Shown here in pieces: positions 1 to 6,642 of a stretch of 48,243 nt of DNA. The translations under genes were made by a program, and so were the position numbers. Within the stretch, counting starts at the first letter, position 1, and the number at the start of each line of letters is the position of its first letter. Under the pieces are notes generated by a model. That model worked only from the letters and a program-made list of their open reading frames with translations. It searched no databases and was not told the origin of the DNA. The DNA comes from an uncultured Prevotella sp. (lineage in GTDB: Bacteria > Bacteroidota > Bacteroidia > Bacteroidales > Bacteroidaceae): NCBI GenBank assembly GCA_900315035.1, contig OMXO01000010.1, positions 1-48,243 on the forward strand, given 5' to 3'.

Positions 1-1
1 T

Positions 2-532
2 TCAAAAGAGGATGCAGGCACCTACCGCTACGTGATGACGCCTGAACTGTACATCGCTCTGAATCAGGCAAAGGTAATCCGTGAGGCAGCCCTCCGCTCG
101 GGTGTGAGCCAGGGTGTGATGAAGGCCTGCTGGGATGCAGCCGGTGAGGTAATCAAGGCGTGGGCGACTGAAGGTCACTCCGTAGCACTGCCAGGTCTTG
201 GCACCATGCGATTCGGACTCCGTGCGAAGTCGGTGGAGAAGGTGGAGGACGTGAAGGCTGGTCTGATTTCAAGCCGTCGCATCGTGTTCACTCCGACGCA
301 GGATCTGAAGGATGAGTTGGCAAGCACGGCGATTCAGATTACCTGTTACGACAGGAACGGTGATGTGGTGAAGCGTGTGACGTCGGCTGATGCGGGAACG
401 GTGGAGGATCCGGAGAATGGTGATGGAGAGCAGAATGGTTCGGGCACCGAGAATCAAGGTGGTGATAATACCCAGTCTGGTGGAGATGATAATGGCGGTA
501 AGCCTAATCAGGGAGGTTCGGAAGAGCCGTAA
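2..532 (+). CDS. HU-like (Bacteroidetes tailed HU family) DNA-binding protein, 5' partial
   Basis: The frame is open to the left edge, so the true start lies outside; a GTG at 32 is only an internal candidate because the residues before it (SKEDAGTYRYV) fit the family. I recognise the long HU-like family of Bacteroidetes: an N-terminal segment, an HU/IHF-fold core with the motif LPGLGTMRFG near in-window residue 65, the conserved stretch GLISSRRIVFTP, and a low-complexity acidic Gly/Asn/Gln/Asp tail over the last 40 residues. HU-fold proteins bend DNA, but the specific role of this family is unknown. It is followed by a smalltalk gene, its frequent neighbour in Bacteroidetes. The tail composition differs strongly from the core and is probably disordered. 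Confidence 0.85.
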   Translation, partial: SKEDAGTYRYVMTPELYIALNQAKVIREAALRSGVSQGVMKACWDAAGEVIKAWATEGHSVALPGLGTMRFGLRAKSVEKVEDVKAGLISSRRIVFTPTQDLKDELASTAIQITCYDRNGDVVKRVTSADAGTVEDPENGDGEQNGSGTENQGGDNTQSGGDDNGGKPNQGGSEEP

Positions 533-570
533 GCAAGCGTGGGGCTGGCGAGTAGACTGACGTGGGACTG

Positions 571-651
571 GGGGTCAGGTCCCGAAAGTAGAAGTTTTCG
601 GGGAAAACTTTATTTCGAGACCAGACCCCGGGCTTATTTCGAGACAGACCC
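571..651. repeat. Nested imperfect palindrome plus a partial extra arm
   Basis: Outer arms 571-587 (GGGGTCAGGTCCCGAAA) and 613-629 are complementary with two mismatches over 17 nt. Inside them lies a perfect 8-bp hairpin, AAGTTTTC (592-599) and GAAAACTT (603-610), with a GGG loop. A second, slightly shortened copy of the right arm follows at 637-651. The structure sits between the HU-like gene and the smalltalk gene. It could be a terminator-like or RNA-processing structure, or a dispersed palindromic repeat; it lacks a clean U-tract, so I do not call it a terminator. Confidence 0.6.
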
Positions 652-708
652 GCGGCTATGCAGCGCGAGACATCCTTTAATTTAAAAACCAACTAAAACT
701 AAACGCGT

Positions 709-810
709 ATGACTAAGAAAGAAACCATTAAGTGGATTGTGCAGATCATTGCATCTGTGGCAACAGCCATCGTGACAGCCTTGAGTGCAACATCTTGTGT
801 GGGCATGTGA
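709..810 (+). CDS. Smalltalk protein (33 aa)
   Basis: ATG at 709 to TGA at 808-810 encodes 33 residues beginning MTKKETIKWIVQIIASV and ending SATSCVGM. The pattern is that of the Bacteroidetes 'smalltalk' family: a short charged N-terminus, one hydrophobic helix (about residues 9-26) and a terminal S-C motif. It usually follows an HU-like DNA-binding protein, as here. The function is unknown; one membrane-spanning or lipoprotein-like segment is visible. The usual third neighbour, an N-acetylmuramoyl-L-alanine amidase, is not in this window. An intrinsic terminator follows at 864-899. Confidence 0.8.
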   Translation: MTKKETIKWIVQIIASVATAIVTALSATSCVGM

Positions 811-863
811 AGCAATGCGAAGGCTGGGGTGTTTAATCGAGGTCAGACCTCGAAACAGAAAGG

Positions 864-899
864 GAAAGCGGGCCACAAAGCCTGCTTTCTTGTTTTTTT
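864..899 (+). terminator. Intrinsic terminator after smalltalk gene
   Basis: Stem GAAAGCGGGC (864-873) pairs with GCCTGCTTTC (880-889) with one G-U pair and a 6-nt loop, followed by a T-rich run TTGTTTTTTT. A smaller perfect hairpin, CGAGGT-CAG-ACCTCG, lies just upstream near 838-852. Confidence 0.8.
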
Positions 900-908
900 A
901 CGGAAAAG

Positions 909-941
909 TTTGCTGATTTACAAACTTATTTCGTACCTTTG
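909..941 (+). promoter_or_regulatory. Bacteroidetes promoter for the threonine operon
   Basis: TTTG at 909-912 and TACCTTTG at 934-941 are separated by 21 nt, matching the -33/-7 Bacteroidetes sigma-factor consensus. The leader of about 60 nt to thrA holds a weak CCCC/GGGG hairpin (near 960-976) and no run of threonine or isoleucine codons, so there is no visible attenuator peptide. Confidence 0.75.
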
Positions 942-1007
942 CAGCGCCAATGGAGTAGTCCCCGCTTGTTGAGGGGTACCGTTAGGCAAGATAAATTGCA
1001 TAGAAAT

Positions 1008-3426
1008 ATGAAAGTAATGAAATTCGGCGGAACGTCCGTAGGTTCCGTAAAAAGCATCTGTCGTAGTAGTAGTAAGTGCACTTGACGGTATCACCGACAA
1101 ACTGATCGCCACATCGAAGATGGCCAGGGAGGGAGATGAGCACTATCGTGAGGAATTCGACGCGATGGTGACACGCCACCACCAGATGATCGAGGCCATC
1201 ATTACGGATGATCAAAAGCGCATTAACTTATTTAATAATGTAGATCAGCTCTTCGACCAGTTGAAGAGTATCTTCTACGGTGTATATCTGATTCACGACC
1301 TGTCGAAGAAGACGGAGGATGCCATCGTGAGCTATGGTGAGCGCCTGAGCTCGCATATCGTCGCTGCGATGGTGAAGAACGGCATACGCATGAACAGCCG
1401 CGACTTTATCCGCACGGAGAAGAAGATGGGCAAGCACGTGATCGATGCCGACCTGACGACGGAGCTCGTGAAGGAATCGTTTAAGAACCTGAACGAGAAG
1501 ACCATCTACGTGGTGCCGGGCTTTATCGCCAGAGACAGAGACACGCACGAGACGACCAACCTGGGTCGCGGCGGAAGCGACTATACCGCTTCGATCATCG
1601 CTGCCGTGCTGAACGCAGAGGTGCTCGAGATATGGACGGATGTTGACGGATTCATGACAGCCGACCCGAAGGTGATCAAGACGGCCTACACCATCAACGA
1701 GCTCTCGTATGTGGAGGCGATGGAGCTGTGTAACTTCGGTGCGAAGGTGATCTATCCCCCGACGATCTATCCCGTCTGTGTGAAGAATATCCCCATCAAG
1801 GTGAAGAACACCTTCAACCCTGAGCACCCGGGAACGCTGATCAAGGCGAAGATCGAGAACGACGATAAGCCCATCAAGGGTATCTCGAGCATCAAGGGCA
1901 CCTCGCTGATTACGGTGACTGGTCTGTCGATGGTGGGTGTGATCGGTGTGAACCGCCGTATCTTCACCACGCTGGCCAACAAGGGCATCTCGGTATTCAT
2001 GGTGTCGCAGGCCTCATCGGAGAACTCAACTTCTATCGGTGTGCGCGACGAGGATGCCGAGGCAGCCAGAGAGGTGCTGAACGCAGAGTTTGCCAAGGAG
2101 ATCGAGACGGGCGCCATGTTCCCCATGCAAGTGGAGAGCGGACTGGCTACCATCGCCATCGTGGGTGAGAACATGAAGCAGACGCCAGGTATCGCCGGTA
2201 AGCTGTTCGGCACGTTAGGACGCTCGGGTATCTCGGTGATAGCCTGTGCCCAGGGTGCCTCTGAGACGAACATCTCGTTTGTGGTCGATGGCAAGTTCCT
2301 GCGCAAGTCGCTCAACGTGCTTCACGACTCATTCTTCCTTTCAGAATATAAGGTGCTCAACATCTTCATCTGCGGTATCGGAACCGTGGGCGGCATGCTG
2401 CTCGAGCAGATACGCACCCAGCAGCAGTTCCTGATGCAGTCGCGCAGACTGAAGCTGAACGTGGTAGGTATCTCTGACGTGGACAACTTCGTGTTAGACC
2501 GCGACGGCATCGACCTCGACAACTACGAGAAGATTCTGCGTGCCGGCTATCCTGCCAACACGGAGCACATGAGAGACGAGATCGTGAAGATGAACATCTT
2601 CAACTCGGTATTCGTGGACTGTACCGCCAGCCGACAGATTGCCATGCTGTATCAGACATTCCTGGAGCACAACATATCGGTGGTAGCTGCCAACAAGATT
2701 GCCGCCTCGAGCGACTACGACAGTTATCTGAAGCTGAAGCAGACAGCCCGCGACAAGGGTGTATGGTTCCGCTATGAGACCAACGTAGGTGCTGGTCTGC
2801 CGATTATCGGCACCATCAACGACCTCTGCAACTCGGGTGATAAGATCCTGAAGATCGAGGCTATCCTGAGTGGTACGCTGAACTTTATCTTCAACGAGAT
2901 TGCTGCCGACGTGCCCTTCTCGGAGACGGTGAAGCGCGCCAAGGAACAGCGCTACTCAGAGCCTGACCCACGTATCGACCTGAGCGGTACCGACGTGATT
3001 CGCAAGCTGGTGATTCTGACGCGTGAGGCTGGTTATAAGGTGGAGCAGGACGACGTGGAGAAGCACCTGTTTGTGCCCAACGACTATTTCGAGGGCTCGC
3101 TGGACGACTTCTGGAAGCGACTGCCTGAGCTCGATGCCGACTTCGAGGCTCGCCGCAAGGTGCTCGAGGCCGAGAACAAGCGCTGGCGCTTTGTGGCTAC
3201 GATGGAAGCCGACGAGCAGAACCCGGCATCGTTCAAGACGAGTGTGGCTCTGAAGGAGGTGCCTTACGGTCATCCGTTCTACGGTCTGGAGGGCTCGAAC
3301 AATATCGTGCTGCTGACTACTGAGCGCTATAAGGAGTACCCGATGCTGATTCAGGGCTACGGTGCCGGTGCTGCGGTTACCGCCGCTGGTGTCTTCGCAA
3401 ACATCATGTCAATCGCTAATATTTAG
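1008..3426 (+). CDS. thrA: Bifunctional aspartokinase / homoserine dehydrogenase, disrupted near the N-terminus
   Basis: ThrA phosphorylates aspartate and reduces aspartate semialdehyde to homoserine. The natural start ATG at 1008 encodes MKVMKFGGTSVGSVKSI, the aspartokinase nucleotide-binding motif, but that frame stops at 1083-1085. The rest of the enzyme is in another frame: from about 1060 VVVVVSALDGITDKL and onward, uninterrupted to the stop at 3424-3426. About 15 residues expected between the halves are missing, so this is a deletion whose length is not a multiple of three, not a single-base slip. Downstream parts are intact: kinase domain with GRGGSDYTA, two ACT-type regulatory stretches (SMVGVIGVNRRIF), the homoserine dehydrogenase Rossmann motif FICGIGTVGG (about residue 414 counted from ATG 1120), and AILSGTLNFIF. 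A product from the internal ATG at 1120 would lack KFGGTS and probably kinase activity, but could keep dehydrogenase activity. A sequencing or assembly error is a real alternative. Confidence 0.9.
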
Positions 3427-3430
3427 CGAT

Positions 3431-3470
3431 TGACAATGTAAAAATGAAATAATTTAAAAATGTAAAAATT
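3431..3470 (+). repeat. A/T-rich repeat, left flank of the four-helix-bundle gene
   Basis: This spacer between thrA and the next gene is built from AATGTAAAAATG (3435-3446) and AATGTAAAAATT (3459-3470) units separated by AATAATTTAAA-like sequence. Positions 3459-3472 (AATGTAAAAATTAT) are exactly complementary to 3830-3843 on the other side of the gene. Confidence 0.75.
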
Positions 3471-3833
3471 ATGCCATACATAGAAAAGAGCGAGAATCCC
3501 ATTGTGGATTTAAGCTATCAGTTTGGCGTCAGGATAGTAAAGTTTTACAAATACTTGAATGAGAAACAAATCTATGTATTGTCAAAGCAATTGCTAAGAT
3601 GCGGCACAAGTATTGGTGCTAATGTTCACGAGAGCATTCATGCCCAAAGCAGAGCCGATTTTATTAACAAGATGAACATTGCTCTAAAAGAGGCCGACGA
3701 GACTGATTACTGGCTTAGACTATTGAAAGATTCAGACATTATCAATCAGAAAGAATTCGATTCCCTGGAGAAAGATGTCAAACAGATAATAGGAACTCTG
3801 GTAAAAATCATCAAAAGCTCAAAGCCTATATAA
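3471..3833 (+). CDS. Four helix bundle protein (23S rRNA intervening-sequence protein family)
   Basis: 120 residues, the usual family length. I recognise the four-helix-bundle family that includes proteins encoded in 23S rRNA intervening sequences and free-standing chromosomal copies. Motifs seen are QLLRCGTSIGANVHESIHA (residues about 41-59), DFINKMNIALKEADET and YWLRLLKDS. No enzymatic residues are known for the family; related proteins form pentamers that bind nucleic acid, for example the accessory protein of diversity-generating retroelements. The gene is more A/T-rich than its neighbours, interrupts an otherwise metabolic thr operon, and is bracketed by inverted copies of an A/T-rich repeat, all of which suggests insertion. 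Its effect on the operon is unknown. Confidence 0.85.
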   Translation: MPYIEKSENPIVDLSYQFGVRIVKFYKYLNEKQIYVLSKQLLRCGTSIGANVHESIHAQSRADFINKMNIALKEADETDYWLRLLKDSDIINQKEFDSLEKDVKQIIGTLVKIIKSSKPI

Positions 3834-3870
3834 TTTTTACATTATTACATTGTTAAATTTTTAAATTATT
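3830..3870 (-). repeat. A/T-rich repeat, right flank, inverted relative to the left
   Basis: ATAATTTTTACATT at 3830-3843 is the exact reverse complement of 3459-3472. Further out, TTACATTG and TTTTTAAATTATT mirror pieces of the left flank in imperfect order. It covers the stop codon of the four-helix-bundle gene and nearly reaches the apgM start at 3876. In RNA the two flanks could pair and hold the gene in the loop. Confidence 0.75.
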
Positions 3871-3875
3871 ACGAA

Positions 3876-5147
3876 GTGAAACGAGTAATCATTCTTGGTG
3901 ATGGCATGGCAGATCTTCCCGTCGAGCGACTCGGGGGGAAGACACTGCTGCAATATGCCCATAAGCCGATGATGGACCAGCTGGCGCGCGAAGGACGCTG
4001 CGGCAGACTGATAACCGTGCCAGAGGGATTTCCACCGGGATCGGAAGTGGCCAACACAGCAATCTTAGGCTACGATCTGAATAAGGTGTATGAAGGTCGC
4101 GGACCGCTCGAGGCTGCATCGATAGGCTACGAGATGGCTGACGACGATATGGCCATACGCTGTAACATCATCACACTGGAAGACGGCAAGATCATCACGC
4201 ACAACGGCGGTAATCTGGAGACAGACGATGCCCGCGTGCTGATAGACTATCTGAACGAGAAGCTCGCCAAACCCATCAACGAACGCGAAGGCTGCGAACG
4301 CGTGAAATTCATCACGGGCATCCAGTATCGCCACCTGTTGGTGATCAAGGGCGGCTCGAAACATATCGTCTGTGCCCCACCCCACGACCATCCGAACGAG
4401 GCGTGGAAACCGCTGTTGGTTAAACCAGAGGTGAGTGGTGAGAGGTCAGAGGCGGGACGACTGACACCACAGCAGACTGCTGACTTGCTGAACGAGATGA
4501 TCGTGAAGTCGCAGGAACTGTTGGCTAACCACCCCTTCAACCAGGAGCGCGCCAAGCGCGGAGAGCGCCAGGCAAACAGCATCTGGCCCTGGAGCGGAGG
4601 CTATCGTCCCTCGATGGAGACACTCATGCAACAGTATCCGCAGATCAAATCGGGAGCCGTCATCTCGGCTGTCGATCTGATACAAGGCATCGGGAAATAC
4701 GCTGGTCTGCGCATCATCAAGGTGAAAGGCGCCACAGGACTGGCTGATACGAACTACGAAGGCAAGGCCAAAGCTGCTATCGAAGCACTGAAGAACGACG
4801 ACTTCGTGTTCGTGCATGTAGAAGCCAGCGACGAGGCTGGTCACGACGGCGACCTCGAACTGAAGCTGAAGACCATCGAGTATCTGGACCAGCGACTGAT
4901 CGCACCTATATATAAAGAGGTGAAGACATGGGACGAGCCTGTATGCATCGCTGTGCTGCCCGACCATCTGACACCTGTTGAGATGCGAATCCACGTAGGA
5001 CAGCCAGTGCCCTTCCTGATATGGTATCCTGGCATCGAGCCCGACGAGGTGCAGCAGTACGACGAGGTATCGTGCGTCGGTGGTTCATTCGGTTTGCTAA
5101 AACTCAACGAGTTTATGCAAGCCTTCATGAACAATGTAAAAATGTAA
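3876..5147 (+). CDS. apgM: ApgM-type phosphoglycerate mutase family protein, probable homoserine kinase
   Basis: 423 residues of the alkaline-phosphatase superfamily (archaeal-type, 2,3-BPG-independent phosphoglycerate mutase). The GTG start at 3876 puts the metal-binding motif VIILGDGMADLP at residues 4-15. Also visible are GSEVANTAILGY with the probable catalytic Ser (about residue 54), YEGRGPLEAASIGY, VEASDEAGHDGD and VLPDHLTPVE with metal ligands. Members located between thrA and thrC in Bacteroidetes have been proposed to be the homoserine kinase that replaces ThrB; no other thrB candidate is visible here, so the operon supports that. A heptanucleotide repeat at 4431-4451 adds VSGERSE (residues 186-192) in frame. 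The last residues NVKM and the stop are encoded by A/T-rich repeat units, so the C-terminus also looks repeat-derived. Confidence 0.85.
   Translation: MKRVIILGDGMADLPVERLGGKTLLQYAHKPMMDQLAREGRCGRLITVPEGFPPGSEVANTAILGYDLNKVYEGRGPLEAASIGYEMADDDMAIRCNIITLEDGKIITHNGGNLETDDARVLIDYLNEKLAKPINEREGCERVKFITGIQYRHLLVIKGGSKHIVCAPPHDHPNEAWKPLLVKPEVSGERSEAGRLTPQQTADLLNEMIVKSQELLANHPFNQERAKRGERQANSIWPWSGGYRPSMETLMQQYPQIKSGAVISAVDLIQGIGKYAGLRIIKVKGATGLADTNYEGKAKAAIEALKNDDFVFVHVEASDEAGHDGDLELKLKTIEYLDQRLIAPIYKEVKTWDEPVCIAVLPDHLTPVEMRIHVGQPVPFLIWYPGIEPDEVQQYDEVSCVGGSFGLLKLNEFMQAFMNNVKM
4431..4458 (+). repeat. Heptanucleotide repeat inside apgM
   Basis: Units GTGAGTG, GTGAGAG, GTCAGAG and a degenerate GCGGGAC run head to tail. 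Three perfect-period units equal 21 nt or 7 codons, so the reading frame is kept. The sequence closely matches 5553-5573 in thrC, differing at two positions over GTGAGTGGTGAGAGGTCAGA. Confidence 0.75.
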
Positions 5148-5168
5148 AAATGTAAAAATTAAAAAATT
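5132..5168 (+). repeat. A/T-rich tandem repeat at the apgM-thrC junction
   Basis: Three AATGTAAA units (8-nt period, from 5133) are followed by AATTAAAAAATT, immediately before the thrC ATG at 5169. The first units supply the last codons and stop of apgM. Positions 5149-5169 are identical to 5901-5921 inside thrC. Confidence 0.8.
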
Positions 5169-6536
5169 ATGAAATATTATAGCACCAACGGGAATGCGCC
5201 TATTGCGGATCTTCGCAAGGCAGTAGTCAAGGGACTGGCTGAGGATCGCGGTCTGTATATGCCTGAGAGAATCAGCGTGTTACCCAAGGCATTCTTTGAG
5301 AATATCGACCAGATGAGTTTTCAGGAGATTGCCTACACCGTTGCCAATGCCTTCTTCGGCGAGGACGTGGATCCCGATGCCCTGAAGGATATCGTCTATG
5401 ACACACTGTCATTCGACTGTCCGGTGGTGAAGGTGAAAGACAACATCTACTCGCTGGAGCTCTTCCACGGGCCAACACTTGCCTTCAAGGATGTGGGTGC
5501 ACGCTTCATGGCGCGACTCTTGCAGTATTTTATTAGAGGTGAGAGGTCAGTGGTGAGTGGTGAGAAGTCGGAGGTCAACGTGCTGGTAGCGACTTCGGGC
5601 GATACAGGTTCTGCCGTTGCCAACGGATTTCTCGGTGTAGAGGGCATCCACGTCTATGTGCTCTACCCCAAGGGTAAAGTAAGTCCGATTCAGGAGTGCC
5701 AGTTTACGACGCTGGGCAAGAACATCACTGCTATCGAGGTCGATGGTGTGTTCGACGACTGTCAGGCCCTCGTGAAAAATGCCTTCATGGATGCAGAGCT
5801 GAATGAGCACATGATGCTGACATCGGCCAACTCGATCAACGTGGCCCGATTCCTGCCGCAAGCCTTCTACTACTTCAATGCCGTAGCGCGGATGAAGGAA
5901 AATGTAAAAATTAAAAAATTAGAAAATGTAAAAATTGGAGAGCTTGTCATGTGTGTGCCATCAGGCAATTTCGGCAATATCTGCTCAGCCCTGTTCGGCC
6001 ATCAGATGGGTATGCCTGTGAAGCGTTTCATCGCTGCCAACAATGCCAATGACATCTTCTACAAATATCTGCAGACGGGCAAGTACGAGCCCAAGGCTTC
6101 TGTCCAGACACTGGCTAACGCGATGGATGTGGGCGATCCCTCAAACTTTGCACGTATCATCAACCTCTACTCGCAGAACGGCAAACTGACAGACGAGGCG
6201 ACGCACCAGCGTATCACCAATCTGATTAGTGGGGCGACCTACAGCGACGAGCAGATACGCGAGACGATGCGCCAGTGTTATAAGGAGACGGGTTATATCC
6301 TCGATCCTCACGGTGCTTGCGGCTATCAGGCACTGACCGACGGACTGCAGGAAGGCGAGATCGGCGTGTTCTGTGAGACAGCCCATCCAGCGAAGTTCAA
6401 GGAGAAGGTTGACGACATTCTTGGTATCGACGTCGAGATTCCGGAGCGCCTGGCAGCCTTCATGAAAGGTGAGAAGCAGAGTGTGCCGATGACGAAGGAT
6501 TTTGCTGATTTCAAGCGCTATCTGATGCAGCAATAA
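5169..6536 (+). CDS. thrC: Threonine synthase
   Basis: ThrC converts O-phosphohomoserine to threonine with pyridoxal phosphate. 455 residues. It begins MKYYSTNGNAP, the family N-terminus. The PLP lysine is K107 in FHGPTLAFKDVGARF; other motifs are VATSGDTGSAVANGF, SANSINVARFLPQ and the phosphate-binding PSGNFGN. It is the last gene of the thr operon, 21 nt after apgM, with a terminator at 6561. Two segments look like insertions relative to family sequences I know: RGERSVVSGEKSEV (residues 123-136), encoded by heptanucleotide repeats, and NVKIKKLENVKI (residues 245-256), encoded by the same A/T-rich repeat found in the intergenic regions. Both are in frame and lie between conserved motifs, so the enzyme may well be active. 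Confidence 0.95.
   Translation: MKYYSTNGNAPIADLRKAVVKGLAEDRGLYMPERISVLPKAFFENIDQMSFQEIAYTVANAFFGEDVDPDALKDIVYDTLSFDCPVVKVKDNIYSLELFHGPTLAFKDVGARFMARLLQYFIRGERSVVSGEKSEVNVLVATSGDTGSAVANGFLGVEGIHVYVLYPKGKVSPIQECQFTTLGKNITAIEVDGVFDDCQALVKNAFMDAELNEHMMLTSANSINVARFLPQAFYYFNAVARMKENVKIKKLENVKIGELVMCVPSGNFGNICSALFGHQMGMPVKRFIAANNANDIFYKYLQTGKYEPKASVQTLANAMDVGDPSNFARIINLYSQNGKLTDEATHQRITNLISGATYSDEQIRETMRQCYKETGYILDPHGACGYQALTDGLQEGEIGVFCETAHPAKFKEKVDDILGIDVEIPERLAAFMKGEKQSVPMTKDFADFKRYLMQQ
5532..5576 (+). repeat. Heptanucleotide repeat inside thrC
   Basis: Period-7 units GTGAGAG (5539), GTCAGTG (5546), GTGAGTG (5553), GTGAGAA (5560), GTCGGAG (5567) run head to tail, preceded by a degenerate ATTAGAG (5532). 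Six units make 42 nt or 14 codons and encode residues about 122-136 just before the conserved NVLVATSGDTG motif. Confidence 0.8.
5901..5936 (+). repeat. A/T-rich repeat inside thrC
   Basis: Two AATGTAAAAATT units (5901-5912 and 5925-5936) joined by AAAAAATTAGAA. The 36 nt start on a codon boundary and equal 12 codons (residues 245-256). The first 21 nt are identical to the intergenic copy at 5149-5169. Confidence 0.85.
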
Positions 6537-6560
6537 GCAAATAAACAGATAAATCATTAA

Positions 6561-6600
6561 AAAAAACTCCAAAAATGAACGTTTTTGGAGTTTTTTGTTT
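6561..6600 (+). terminator. Intrinsic terminator of the thr operon
   Basis: A perfect 15-bp stem (6561-6575 with 6582-6596), core ACTCCAAAAA / TTTTTGGAGT, closes a 6-nt loop TGAACG and ends in TTTTTTGTTT. Confidence 0.9.
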
Positions 6601-6608
6601 AACTTTGC
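6600..6608 (+). promoter_or_regulatory. -7 promoter element for dcuB
   Basis: TAACTTTGC matches TAnnTTTGC, 34 nt before the dcuB ATG. The expected -33 position falls within the terminator hairpin and shows no clear TTTG. Confidence 0.55.
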
Positions 6609-6642
6609 AGACAATATTTAAATATCAAAACCTAAAACTGAT

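Noticed and set aside
943-1007. Threonine attenuator leader
   Set aside because: No leader peptide with Thr/Ile codons and no terminator/antiterminator pair is visible.
3431-5936. CRISPR-like array suggested by the repeats in the thr operon
   Set aside because: Repeats are 7-36 nt, irregularly spaced, partly within genes and partly inverted; there are no uniform spacers or cas genes.
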